Source of the DNA: Paenibacillus pasadenensis | GTDB taxonomy: Bacteria; Bacillota; Bacilli; Paenibacillales; Paenibacillaceae | Direction: 5' to 3' | NCBI RefSeq assembly: GCF_023715725.1 | Contig: NZ_JAMBOT010000001.1 | Span: 806,001-870,000, forward strand | Length of the DNA: 64,000 nucleotides | Shown: one piece after another, positions 1 through 7,815 of the stretch | Numbering within the stretch: the first letter of the stretch is position 1 | Layout of the letters: every line of letters starts with the position of its first letter | Notes under the pieces: model-generated | What the model saw: the letters and a program-made list of their open reading frames with translations, nothing else | What the model was told of the DNA's origin: nothing | The model's database searches: none | Made by a program: the position numbers and the translations under genes

Positions 1-425
1 ATCAGGTTCCGGTCTTTAAGCATTTTTACGATTTTGCGGCGCTCATCCAGCTTCTCGGCTTGGACTAGAAATAAAATGACGCTCGTTTCGGAAGGCTGCT
101 CCATGTACGCCAGAAATTTTTCCGCTTTATGCTCCAGCTTGCCATTTTCTTTGGCTGCGGCGCATAATACGGCGCTGTCACGCACAACGATCAGCTTGCG
201 AGGCACAAAAAAAGGCAGCGTCTCCGCTTCCGCCACAATTTCCTCCAATGCCGTCTCCGATGTATCAAAGCGCACCATGCCCAGCTCCCGCTCATCCGGA
301 GCGAGCAGCTTGTCAGCCAGCATGCTGGAAAACTGTCCCATACGATAACGATCTTTACCGAAGGCCGCATACACGGGCGCAATCCGGCCGGCTCGTATTT
401 CCTTCATGGCATCTCTAGCCTGCAA
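1..425 (-). CDS. holA: DNA polymerase III delta subunit (N-terminal part)
   Basis: This is the start of the clamp-loader delta subunit, which opens the beta clamp during replication. The minus-strand frame reads MKEIRAGRIAPVYAAFGKDR, then a stretch with VPRKLIVVRDSAV and SETSVILFLVQAEKLDERRK, typical of the N-terminal AAA-like domain of HolA. The gene runs off the left edge, so the C-terminal part is missing. I chose the TTG at 423-425 (TTG CAG GCT AGA GAT GCC ATG) because an AGGAGG lies 10 nt upstream; the ATG ending at 407 is the alternative. In B. subtilis holA directly follows comEC; here about 16 kb of other genes lies between them. Confidence 0.85.
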   Translation of the reverse strand, partial: MQARDAMKEIRAGRIAPVYAAFGKDRYRMGQFSSMLADKLLAPDERELGMVRFDTSETALEEIVAEAETLPFFVPRKLIVVRDSAVLCAAAKENGKLEHKAEKFLAYMEQPSETSVILFLVQAEKLDERRKIVKMLKDRNL

Positions 426-489
426 CTTGCACCAACCTCCTGCCTGTTGTCCCATCATAGGACAGAATTCTCCGCCGGGCAAGCTTGGA

Positions 490-530
490 GCAAAACAAAG
501 GATGCCTCCGTCCATTGGACGAAGACACCC
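490..530 (-). terminator. Rho-independent terminator of the sigma/anti-sigma operon
   Basis: Read on the minus strand, a 14-bp stem with a 3-nt loop (arms 500-513 and 517-530) is followed by TTTGTTTTG. Three pairs are G-U, which pair only in the minus-strand RNA, so the direction is clear. It lies about 150 nt past the anti-sigma stop and before holA. A second GC-rich hairpin without a T-run lies at about 609-643. Confidence 0.7.
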
Positions 531-680
531 TTTGCCGCGAAGATGGGAACATCTATATAAACATCGCCCTGAAGGGCTCCTAGGCACCCTCCACCGATGG
601 TCATACGATGCCTGGGGCCGCGCGTCCGCCCCGGTGCATAACGCTTAACTCATCATACGCAATTGCCCGCTAATCTGTGC

Positions 681-1724
681 TTATCGAGTCTTACTTTGTT
701 CAAAGGATCCTTTGGCTGCATCAATTTTATAATGGATCTCGCTGCCGTCGCCTGCCAGAACCGTTACCGTCAGCTCACGGCTGTCGCTGCTCCAGACAGG
801 ATTGGATACGGATCCTTCAAACGTATGGTCAAACTGTTTGCTGCCGTCTTTTTTCTGAATGACAACCCAGGCATTGTTAATCGAGTAGCTGTATTCGTCA
901 TTCGGAGAAGAAGCGATCAAAGGCAAGAGCCCGCTGCTCTCTCCCCTTTGGTCTGATTTGTCCGGGGACGGTCCGGAGAAACCAGGCATTACGCCGTTCT
1001 TCTGAATGGGATTGCCATCTGGATCAGGGTACGTAGTGGACCCTTCCCCTCCCCCAGTAGGATAAGAGGACGGGTTCCTTCTCATTTCAATGTCAGATTC
1101 GTCGTTGGTTTCATCCGATTCAGTAGAAGTTTGAATTTTATTTCCATCGAGCGCGTCAAAATTATCATTCATCGAGTTGAGCTCCTGCTGGTTTTCCATC
1201 ATTTCAGATGTAGCAGCACCTCTGTTTTGCGCTGTTTTGGTGCTCGCCCCGCCATCCAGCGCCAGCTGTTGGTTAATGTTCGTCCCCCACGGCGCCAGCA
1301 CCAAAATAACGGCAGCGGCTGCGACTGCAGCAAGGGAGCCCGTCCAGATGCGGAAACGCTTATTAAAGCGTGTATTGGGCACAGTACCGCTTCCGCGGGA
1401 TCGGGCCGGAAGCTCCTGATCTTCAAGATCTGCAGCGGCCGCCTCTTCTTCGTCAATCGCTTCAAGCGATGCGAGGGCAGCGGCTTTAGCTTCCCGGTGT
1501 TCGTCGATCTCAGCAAGCTGCGGCAAAATAGAATCCACCAGACTGAAAGGAGGACTTATTTTGGGAAGCTCCTCCAATTCACCTGACAGTTGTTTCAGCC
1601 GTTCAAACAGTTCCTGGTCATCCGGGCATTGTTTGAGATGCTCCATGAGCAACATGCGCTCATGCTCGTCAAGATCGCCGTCGAGATATCGGTTCATATA
1701 ATCTACCACCTCTTGACAAGTCAT
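681..1724 (-). CDS. Anti-sigma factor, single-pass membrane protein
   Basis: 347 residues. The N-terminus looks like the zinc-binding anti-sigma (ZAS/RsiW-type) domain, with Cys3, His29 and Cys33, but the usual second Cys of the CxxC pair is Asp36 (HLKQCPDD), so zinc binding is doubtful. A membrane segment lies near residues 127-147 (WTGSLAAVAAAAVILVLAPW). It is followed by a low-complexity Gly/Ser/Asn linker and a C-terminal domain of about 85 residues containing WSSDSRELTVTV, resembling a WD40-like/TolB strand repeat. The ATG overlaps the sigma-factor stop by 4 nt, so the two are translationally coupled. It probably holds the partner sigma at the membrane and senses envelope stress through the outer domain. 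Confidence 0.8.
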   Translation of the reverse strand: MTCQEVVDYMNRYLDGDLDEHERMLLMEHLKQCPDDQELFERLKQLSGELEELPKISPPFSLVDSILPQLAEIDEHREAKAAALASLEAIDEEEAAAADLEDQELPARSRGSGTVPNTRFNKRFRIWTGSLAAVAAAAVILVLAPWGTNINQQLALDGGASTKTAQNRGAATSEMMENQQELNSMNDNFDALDGNKIQTSTESDETNDESDIEMRRNPSSYPTGGGEGSTTYPDPDGNPIQKNGVMPGFSGPSPDKSDQRGESSGLLPLIASSPNDEYSYSINNAWVVIQKKDGSKQFDHTFEGSVSNPVWSSDSRELTVTVLAGDGSEIHYKIDAAKGSFEQSKTR

Positions 1725-2269
1725 CCTCGGACACCACCTTTCTGATAATCATGGAGCAGAGTCTGCAGCTGCTGTCTAGCCCGAAATAAGTAGGATTTTA
1801 CAGTATTCAGCGGAAGATCGAGCGAATCCGCAATTTCGTTGTATGAAAAATCCTGCAGGTATCGGAGCACAACAACGGCTCTGTGATGATCCGGCAGCTT
1901 GTCGATTGCTTCACGAATATCCTTGGCGGCATAGGCGGACAACACTTCTTCCTCCACGTCCTGCTTTTCCCGAAAGACCATGTCATGCTCTTCAATGGAA
2001 ACAGCCGGTTTCGTGCGACGGAATTTATCAATGCAAATATTCGTGACAATCCGCTGGATCCAGGTTTTGAACTGCGCTTTTTCTTCGTAGGAGTTGATTT
2101 TGGTATAAATTCGAATAAGTGCTTCCTGCGAAGCGTCCAACGCGTCCTGCTCATTGCCCAGAATGTAATAGGCGGTCCGGTAAACGTGATTCTCAATGTC
2201 TCGCAATAGGGACACGAGAGCGTCGCGATCGCCCTGTTGAGCGGCTCTTATGAGACCAGGCTCTACCAC
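1721..2269 (-). CDS. ECF-type RNA polymerase sigma factor
   Basis: 182 residues, the normal ECF length. Region 2 spans about residues 8-75 (DALDASQEALIRIYTKINSY) and region 4 about residues 115-172 (LPDHHRAVVVLRYLQDFSYN and the HTH around LPLNTVKSYLFRARQQL). The closest known type is the SigW/SigX/SigM group; I cannot place it more exactly. The start is a GTG preceded by GAGGGGG. It is cotranscribed with the membrane anti-sigma gene. An ECF-like promoter lies just upstream, so it probably regulates itself. Confidence 0.88.
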   Translation of the reverse strand: MVEPGLIRAAQQGDRDALVSLLRDIENHVYRTAYYILGNEQDALDASQEALIRIYTKINSYEEKAQFKTWIQRIVTNICIDKFRRTKPAVSIEEHDMVFREKQDVEEEVLSAYAAKDIREAIDKLPDHHRAVVVLRYLQDFSYNEIADSLDLPLNTVKSYLFRARQQLQTLLHDYQKGGVRG

Positions 2270-2298
2270 GAAGGTTCCCCCTCTCTTGCACCGTCACT

Positions 2299-2325
2299 GA
2301 CGCAGCTTGGCTGCGGAAGGTTGCA
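2299..2325 (-). promoter_or_regulatory. ECF-type autoregulatory promoter
   Basis: On the minus strand TGCAAC (2320-2325) is separated by 17 nt from CGTC (2299-2302), with the -10 element about 30 nt before the GTG start. This is the layout of B. subtilis SigX/SigM-type promoters. The AAC and CGT cores are seen directly; use by the encoded sigma factor is inferred. Confidence 0.6.
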
Positions 2326-2610
2326 GGCGCTTTTAAATAAATATAAAAAAGTTAGTAAATAGAATATTTTACCGAAAGGCGGAACAGTAGTGGCAGAATT
2401 CTTCGTTATTACACTCCAGCCATCCACTTACATTAACAAAAAAAGCTTTCGGCGTATAGACGCAGGGAGCGGAGGTTGTTGGAAGGTTCTTATATTACAT
2501 TCAAGTTCAACGCAACAATGCCGCATGGTACAATAAAAAGAAAAGGCTGGCGCGCTGATTGTCGGATGGCGGATTTGCTCGACCCGAAAAACGACTTTTG
2601 AACTAACGCA

Positions 2611-2792
2611 ATTTTTTGTATGAAATATCGTACAAAAATCGGTTTGGAGTCGGCTTTTCTTAACACTCTGTGTGATAAATCATACAAAACTCAGTGTTCA
2701 CCGTATACACCTAGCCAATTTGTATGATTTATCGTACAAAACCTAAAAAACCGGCACTACCCAAACATATTTTGAGTGAAAAATCATACAAA
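2611..2792. repeat. Four imperfect palindromes at an exact 52-nt pitch
   Basis: Four copies of a site of about 22 nt, roughly TTTGTATGA-WWWW-TCRTACAAA. The centres are at 2625.5, 2677.5, 2729.5 and 2781.5, each exactly 52 nt apart. Copy 2 has an extra outer pair, AACACT/AGTGTT. The 28-30 nt between copies are unrelated to each other. A fifth weak dyad, GTTTGA-a-TCGAAC, is centred at 2833. The array overlaps the 5' end of the decayed Rpn gene. Its role is unknown. Confidence 0.75.
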
Positions 2793-3625
2793 TTGCACAA
2801 CAACACATCTATACTAAGTCTAACTTGTTTGAATCGAACGTTTGCAGAATCGGGTGAGGCACCGTTAACAGAAATTGTGCTCCTGAACCCTTACACTGAC
2901 AAAGATGCCCCGCTGGATAAACAGTCTATTTTTGACATCTGGGCCAAAACAACCGAAGGAAAGCTCATTAATATTGAAATGCAGCTATTCAATAAATATG
3001 ATATTGAAAAACGGACATTGTATTACTGGAGCAAGCGGTATTCGAGTCAGCTTCAAGAAGGACAGCCTTACACGGAGCTTAAAAAATGCGTCACAATTAA
3101 TATCTTGAACTATTCCTTCCTTGCAAACGATCGTTATCATAATACATTCCATCTTCGTGAAGATCATTCCGGCATTGAACTGACCGACGATATTGAAGTT
3201 CACTTTATGGAGCTGACCAAGCTGAATAATCAATCAATCTCGCTGGAGGGTGGACTGATTAACTGGCTGCTGTTTTTAAAAAGCTCCGACAAAGCCAATT
3301 GGGAGGTGCTGAAAATGAATGAGCCCGGTTTGAAAAAAGCGATGGATACACTGGAATTTCTCAGTCAAGACCGCGAGGCGCGTCAACGGTATGAAGACCG
3401 GCAAAAGTTTTTACATGATGAAGCGTCTATGATTGAATGGGCTACGACAAAAGGCATGCAAAAAGGCATGGAACAGGGCATCGAGCTAGGAATAGCCGAA
3501 GGGGAAAAAAGAAGGCACTTCAAATTGCTTCAACGATGCTTTCAATGGGATTAGAACTATCCATAATTGCGGCCGCCAGCGGCTTAACGGAAGACGAGAT
3601 TATCCAGCTGCGCAGCAAGCATTAA
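2724..3625 (+). pseudogene. Rpn family recombination-promoting nuclease / putative transposase, degraded
   Basis: The core (EIVLLNPYTDKDAPLDKQS, INIEMQLFNKYDIEKRTLYY) matches the PD-(D/E)XK Rpn/transposase family, in which the D...ExQ motif is catalytic. Two lesions are visible. The first ~30 residues expected in the family (an FK-IFG-like start) are missing and replaced by the palindrome array. Near 3509-3516 one A has been lost from an A-run, so the frame ends at 3554, while the conserved C-terminus (ALQIASTMLSMGLELSIIAA...) continues in the next frame to a stop at 3623-3625. The nominal ATG at 2724 lies inside palindrome 3, so translation is unlikely. It is probably a dead remnant. Confidence 0.8.
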
Positions 3626-3673
3626 AAAAGGCTGCTCCGAACCGCTTGCGCGGATGCCGGAGCAGCCTTTTTC
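3625..3673. terminator. Bidirectional terminator between rpn remnant and vanZ
   Basis: GGCTGCTCCG (3630-3639) pairs with CGGAGCAGCC (3658-3667), with an inner CCGC/GCGG. The hairpin is flanked by A6 on the left and T5 on the right, so it can stop transcripts from both sides. The vanZ stop codon lies at its edge. Confidence 0.85.
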
Positions 3674-4295
3674 ACACTTTTTTCGTCGAGGTAACGAACC
3701 AGCGAATCGTCAGCAGCATAATAAGCCCCGCCAATCCGCCTGAAGTATTCAAAATCATATCGTCCACATCAAATTGTCCGATCGAGAATATGAGCTGAGC
3801 GCTCTCCAGAGCAAAGCTGGTCAAAAAGCAGAGCAGCGCCCCCGCAAGCAGAGGAAGATTGCGCTTAAACGTCAGCATTCCCATCAAAAAACCGAACGGA
3901 ATAAAAATCAGGATATTACCGAACAGATTGGCGTAACCCAATGAAGTTCCGTCTCTGAGGTCACTTTTCATCTGACGGAACGGCTCCAGATTGCCTGAAA
4001 ACATGCGGTCCTGGACGAGCCCGGGGTGACTGAGGCTGTATTGAAGCTGATTCCAAAGAAAACCGGCATCGCCTGAGCCAAATTTGAACAAAATAACTTT
4101 TATCAGAAAGTAACCGTACAGGAGGAAGATGCATCTCGCCGCATAAGCTGTCCACCGGCTGCGTACGAAGCTGGAGCCGCTTATTTTCCCGGAATTTTGC
4201 GCGTTCCTGTAACGTTCCGCACGGCTTAATTCCTCATGAGCCAATAAACCGGACGATTGCGCTGGATGCATGGTTACATAGCTTTTGGACTTCAT
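3672..4295 (-). CDS. vanZ: VanZ family membrane protein
   Basis: 207 residues with four predicted membrane segments in the second half. Family hallmarks are present: NLFGNILIFIPFGFLMG, then FALESAQLI and FDVDDMILNTSGG. VanZ proteins lower sensitivity to teicoplanin-type glycopeptides by an unknown mechanism; many genomic homologues are untested. The start has a strong GGAGGAGG. The ATG overlaps the end of vanY by 4 nt, making it the last gene of a four-gene operon (vanR-vanS-vanY-vanZ order). The N-terminal 50 residues are polar and longer than usual. Confidence 0.82.
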   Translation of the reverse strand: MKSKSYVTMHPAQSSGLLAHEELSRAERYRNAQNSGKISGSSFVRSRWTAYAARCIFLLYGYFLIKVILFKFGSGDAGFLWNQLQYSLSHPGLVQDRMFSGNLEPFRQMKSDLRDGTSLGYANLFGNILIFIPFGFLMGMLTFKRNLPLLAGALLCFLTSFALESAQLIFSIGQFDVDDMILNTSGGLAGLIMLLTIRWFVTSTKKV

Positions 4296-5155
4296 TGAGC
4301 TCCTCCTCCTTTCATGATACTGGTTACGATTACTCCGTCCGTATTGTTGCCTGACACTTCATAGACGGCATTTGCCGGAAGCGTAATTTCGGTGTTTTCC
4401 GACACCGGGTAATACTCCACCATGTACACCTTTCCATCAACTGTAGTCTGGTATGACTTTACTTCCTTGAGGTAATCCAGATATTCCTCCAGCACCATAT
4501 TCTGCTTTTGCATAACGACGCTGTGGGGAAGCCCTACATAGCGGAAATGCCATGGCTCATGCTTGATGCCGGTAATGTCTGTTTTATTCGGCGGATAACG
4601 GAGAACAAACCCGTACTTCCAGGCGTTTTCCTCCATCCAGCGCCCTTCCTCAGTTATGTCCATTTTTCCTTGAACGGAACCAATGTCGACGGACAAACCA
4701 AGGTTATGCTCGCTGTATCCGGGCGGAAGGGCACTTTCAGCTCCCTCTTCTTCATACAGCCGCTCTTGCTGGGCCAATGTCCGGTAACCGCTGTTGATGA
4801 CAAGCCCGTCAATGCCATCCTTGCGTGCGGCAGCCGCGAGTTCAGCCAGCCTTTCCGCCACTTGGCCGGACAAACGGATCTGATTGTTAGCGAGCGCAAT
4901 ATCGGTCATCCCCGGCTGGGAAGCCAGTTCCACAATATCAGACAGCACCCCGATGTCCGGAACAGCAGTAGCTGCGTTGACCAAAAGCAGGTTTCCCGTA
5001 TGCACCTGTTTCAGCTGCAGCTTTACGGTTTTTGTTTCAGAAGCCGCTCCCATCGCATGAGACAGTGGCTGGCCGTTCGTTTCCCACGGTTTGCCCATCA
5101 GAATTCCATATGTCAACAGTGCGGCGAGAGAAATCCATATCAGGCGCTTTTCCAT
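4292..5155 (-). CDS. vanY: VanY-type D-alanyl-D-alanine carboxypeptidase
   Basis: A zinc D,D-carboxypeptidase of the M15B/VanY type that trims the terminal D-Ala of peptidoglycan precursors. From the chosen start it has 287 residues: an N-terminal anchor at about 5-21 (LIWISLAALLTYGILMG), then the catalytic domain. Visible motifs are NSGYRTLAQQERLYEEEG, SEHNLGLSVDIG (zinc ligands His150, Asp157) and KHEPWHFRYVG (catalytic Glu200, ligand His203). I chose the ATG ending at 5155 because AGGAGG is 9 nt upstream; longer starts lack a site. It probably acts outside the membrane. It is the third gene of the operon. Confidence 0.88.
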   Translation of the reverse strand: MEKRLIWISLAALLTYGILMGKPWETNGQPLSHAMGAASETKTVKLQLKQVHTGNLLLVNAATAVPDIGVLSDIVELASQPGMTDIALANNQIRLSGQVAERLAELAAAARKDGIDGLVINSGYRTLAQQERLYEEEGAESALPPGYSEHNLGLSVDIGSVQGKMDITEEGRWMEENAWKYGFVLRYPPNKTDITGIKHEPWHFRYVGLPHSVVMQKQNMVLEEYLDYLKEVKSYQTTVDGKVYMVEYYPVSENTEITLPANAVYEVSGNNTDGVIVTSIMKGGGAQ

Positions 5156-5231
5156 CGCGTTCATCCTCCTGCATCTCTTCATCGATAATGCAAGGATAGA
5201 GGATAAAGCTAAAAACAATATAGGGCTAAAC

Positions 5232-6380
5232 TTAAAGTTTTTTTAAAGTTTGGGGGGGCAGAACCTCCACAGTTTCCGATTTCGCGAGCACACGCGGCAG
5301 CCGCACCTCGAAACAGGTTCGAATTACATCGCTATAGGCCGTAATCGTGCCCTGATGCCGCTCAACGATGTTTTTAGCGATAAAGAGGCCGATTCCCGTG
5401 CCCCCGGTCTCGCTCTGCCGCGCTTTATCCCCCGTATAAAACATTTCGAAAAGATGCGGCAAATCCTCCGGCGGAATGCTGCTGCCGTAATTGATAAACT
5501 GCACAACAGCCTCGGTCTCTTCCTGCAAACAGCGGATTTCCACGTATCGGCCATCCTTGCCATAACGGGCGGCATTTGTCGCCAGATTTTCGAATACCCG
5601 CGCGAGCAGCTCTCCGTCAGCCTTCACGAAGAGCGGCTGGAACAGGTCGAGCCTCGCCTTCAGTCCGCTTTTTTCAAATACCGGGTACATTTCCTCGCTA
5701 AGCTGGGCCAGCAGCTCCGCCAAATCCAGCACCTCCGCCTGAACCGGCAGCAGTCCGTAGTTCAGCTGCGTCACTTCAAACAGCTCGTCAATTAACTTTT
5801 CGAGCCGGTTCGCTTTGGAATAAGCAATTGAAGTATAATGCCTGGACTGCTCGGGAGAGAGCTCTTTATCATTCAGCACAAAACCTAAATACCCGATAAC
5901 CGAGGTGAGCGGCGTCCGCAAATCATGGGCCAGATTGAGCACCAGCTGATCCTTGCTGCTTTCAGCAAAGTCGCCCCGCTCCACGGCCTGCTGCAGCTTT
6001 TCGCCAGCCAGATTGATGTCCTCGGCTACGGATTGGAACTCGTCCCTGGATTGGATATCAACACGCCCGGAAAAATCGCCTTCAGCAAGCCTGCGGATGG
6101 AGGCGGATATCTTTTTGAAATAGGATACATACGGAGCCATAAGCCAGTAATAACAACCAATCGTTAAAGGCACATAGATGATCAGAAAAAAATTCAAGTC
6201 GCCGATATTTCTGATGAATCTCCGCATATTGGCAAGCGGATCGTCTTGCATGCGAATTTCCGACAAATAAAAAATCTGCAGCGCCTTGTACAAAATAAAC
6301 GTGACGACACCGGCGAGCAGCATGCTGAGCACAAGCAGCATAATCATGCGGGAGCGGAAGCTCCTCGTTCCACTAAGCAT
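5232..6380 (-). CDS. vanS: VanS-like membrane sensor histidine kinase
   Basis: 382 residues. Two membrane segments (about 12-34 and 62-84) flank a short outer loop, followed by a HAMP linker (about 85-135), the H box NLAHDLRTPLTSVIGYL with phospho-acceptor His152, an N box (VFENLATNAARYG) and the ATP lid TGGTGIGLFIAKNIVERHQG. The short outer loop fits the VanS-type intramembrane sensors. Its ATG overlaps the vanR stop by 8 nt. It presumably phosphorylates the adjacent regulator; the ligand cannot be read from sequence. Confidence 0.85.
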   Translation of the reverse strand: MLSGTRSFRSRMIMLLVLSMLLAGVVTFILYKALQIFYLSEIRMQDDPLANMRRFIRNIGDLNFFLIIYVPLTIGCYYWLMAPYVSYFKKISASIRRLAEGDFSGRVDIQSRDEFQSVAEDINLAGEKLQQAVERGDFAESSKDQLVLNLAHDLRTPLTSVIGYLGFVLNDKELSPEQSRHYTSIAYSKANRLEKLIDELFEVTQLNYGLLPVQAEVLDLAELLAQLSEEMYPVFEKSGLKARLDLFQPLFVKADGELLARVFENLATNAARYGKDGRYVEIRCLQEETEAVVQFINYGSSIPPEDLPHLFEMFYTGDKARQSETGGTGIGLFIAKNIVERHQGTITAYSDVIRTCFEVRLPRVLAKSETVEVLPPQTLKKL

Positions 6381-7062
6381 TAAAGCGATACCCCACTCCC
6401 CATACGGTTTTGATCCATTTGTCCTTGTCGTCCCCCAGCTTTCGGCGCAGCGTCCGAATATGCACCATCACCGTGTTGCCGCCTTCATAGTAGTCTTCCT
6501 TCCATACCTGCTGGAACAAGTTTTCCGCGCTGAATACCTTTTTGGGATTGCTCGCCAGCAAATAAAGAATATCGAACTCCTTTGGGGTCAAATCAAGCGG
6601 ATTGCCGTAAAGCGCAGCCGTATGCTGCTCGGGATCAAGCGCCAGTCCCGCCGTCTCCAATGCAGCTCCTTCCGGCTTGGGAGGCTGCGACAGCAGCAAG
6701 GACCTGCGGAGCTGGGCGTTAACCCTTGCTACGAGCTCCATGGGATTGAACGGTTTGGTCATGTAATCGTCGGCGCCGATGACAAGGCCGGAGATTTTGT
6801 CAAAATCGGAAGTTTTGGCGCTCAGCATAATAATCGGAATCGGATACTCGCTGCGAATGCGCCGGGTGACCTCCATGCCGTCCAATCCAGGCATCATAAT
6901 ATCAAGAATGGCTAAATCGATGGAATGGCGCTGCACCGCGCGCATTGCTTCTTCACCGTTAGCCGCCTTCACGACCTGAAAGCCCTCTTTATTCAGATGC
7001 AGCTCAATCAAGTCTGCAATTTCGGTCTCGTCGTCCGCAACGAGAATGGTCGTTGTTTTCAT
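6373..7062 (-). CDS. vanR: VanR-like OmpR family response regulator
   Basis: About 229 residues: a receiver domain (acidic pair DD at 10-11, phospho-acceptor Asp54 in LAILDIMMPG, conserved Lys in MTKPF) and a C-terminal winged helix (LTPKEFDILYLLASNP ... NTVMVHIRTLRRKLGDD ... VWGVGYRFNA). The ATG ending at 7062 is preferred to the adjacent TTG; the only ribosome site is a GGTGG 10 nt upstream. It heads the vanR-S-Y-Z operon. A structured RNA with a terminator lies between its start and the upstream promoter-like -10 at 7281-7286, so read-through of that terminator may control the operon. Confidence 0.85.
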   Translation of the reverse strand: MKTTTILVADDETEIADLIELHLNKEGFQVVKAANGEEAMRAVQRHSIDLAILDIMMPGLDGMEVTRRIRSEYPIPIIMLSAKTSDFDKISGLVIGADDYMTKPFNPMELVARVNAQLRRSLLLSQPPKPEGAALETAGLALDPEQHTAALYGNPLDLTPKEFDILYLLASNPKKVFSAENLFQQVWKEDYYEGGNTVMVHIRTLRRKLGDDKDKWIKTVWGVGYRFNA

Positions 7063-7133
7063 CAAGAGTTCACCACCTAGTTCTGTTCTACCAGAATTAC
7101 CGGCAAAAAGAAAATCAGGAAGGTAACAAACGC

Positions 7134-7164
7134 AAAAAAGCCTCCTGCACCTAAGTACAGGAGG
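7134..7164 (-). terminator. Terminator of the RNA upstream of vanR
   Basis: CCTCCTG (7141-7147) and CAGGAGG (7158-7164) form a 7-bp stem with a 10-nt loop, followed on the minus strand by T6. It may also end the transcript of the rhaM-like gene. Confidence 0.8.
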
Positions 7165-7286
7165 AGAAGAAAAGGTTATGGTTGCAGCCCGTTTCCTGTT
7201 CCGCGCCCACTCTCACATAAGCGCTCTGGGAAAAGGGCGACGGACTGCAACGCCGCGGACTTACGCCCTTGGTAGCGATTAGTATA
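7134..7286 (-). ncRNA. Unassigned structured RNA or leader ahead of vanR
   Basis: On the minus strand a -10 TATACT (7281-7286, no good -35) is followed by a region with a 12-bp stem (arms 7240-7251 and 7181-7192). One pair is G-U in the minus RNA but C-A in the plus RNA, so the minus strand is the likely RNA. Inside it CGCCC can pair either with an upstream GGGCG or with a downstream GGGCG, giving mutually exclusive folds. It ends at a terminator hairpin and T6 (7134-7164), 70 nt before the vanR ATG. It could be a small RNA or an attenuator. I did not recognise any known riboswitch, T-box, 6S, SRP or tmRNA signature. Confidence 0.5.
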
Positions 7287-7354
7287 CCTCACAATTCGCC
7301 CCAGCGCTTTATGAAGTTGCAGGCAGGGAAGGTAAATGTTTCTGGTGGTTTACA

Positions 7355-7681
7355 CTATTTCAAATAAAAAACTTCCCGCATCGGAACTATCGGCTGGGGT
7401 TCATTAAAATCGAATGAACCCTCAACCATCGTCGAGGTAATTGCGTTCCAGCGCTGGCAAGGCTCACTCTCGGCAATGATGCGAAATGCCTGTTCGACAT
7501 CGTCGCATTCAAAACAATAAAAAAACTGGTTGCCCTGCTGAAAAATCGAATAGTTGCGAATTCCCGCACGTGAATGCTCTTCCATAATTTCCGGCCAAGG
7601 ATTCAAATGCATTTCTACATACTGCTCCAGCCTTTCCGGCTTTACGCTCCAGGTCCAGGCATACTTGTTGCTCATCGACAT
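7355..7681 (-). CDS. L-rhamnose mutarotase family protein
   Basis: 108 residues from the ATG at 7679-7681, which has GAGAGGAG 7 nt upstream. The body matches the RhaM/DUF718 family: YVEMHLNPWPEIMEEH near the N-terminus, RNYSIFQQGNQFFYCFE in the middle, CQRWNAITSTMV and the C-terminal MREVFYLK. These enzymes interconvert the anomers of L-rhamnose or related sugars. It stands alone, with no rhamnose genes beside it, so its sugar is uncertain. A few family residues differ (Trp after WSVKPERLE), so a role outside rhamnose use is possible. Confidence 0.75.
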   Translation of the reverse strand: MSMSNKYAWTWSVKPERLEQYVEMHLNPWPEIMEEHSRAGIRNYSIFQQGNQFFYCFECDDVEQAFRIIAESEPCQRWNAITSTMVEGSFDFNEPQPIVPMREVFYLK

Positions 7682-7815
7682 CGTTAGTCTCCTCTCGCTT
7701 TCCGCTTTATGGAATCGCTTACGAAGGTAGCATGTTCCTCTTAAAGTGTGAAGAGGCAATCGGGACAATGGGACGTAATCGGTTGGATTGGGTCAGAAAA
7801 AGCGCCTTTAAACAC

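Noticed and set aside
2490..2687. Small minus-strand frame upstream of the Rpn remnant
   Set aside because: No ribosome site or family; it crosses the palindrome array.
2611..2792. CRISPR array
   Set aside because: Period and repeat size are in range, but the four repeats differ at many positions, there are no cas genes, and the array overlaps a former coding region.
3500..3625. Programmed -1 frameshift in the Rpn gene
   Set aside because: The A-run is not in the frame of an A-AAA-AAG slippery site, and the gene also lacks its N-terminus, so decay is simpler.
7134..7286. 6S RNA, SRP RNA, tmRNA, T-box or a known riboswitch
   Set aside because: None of the diagnostic sequences (for example the T-box AGGGTGG core) is present.
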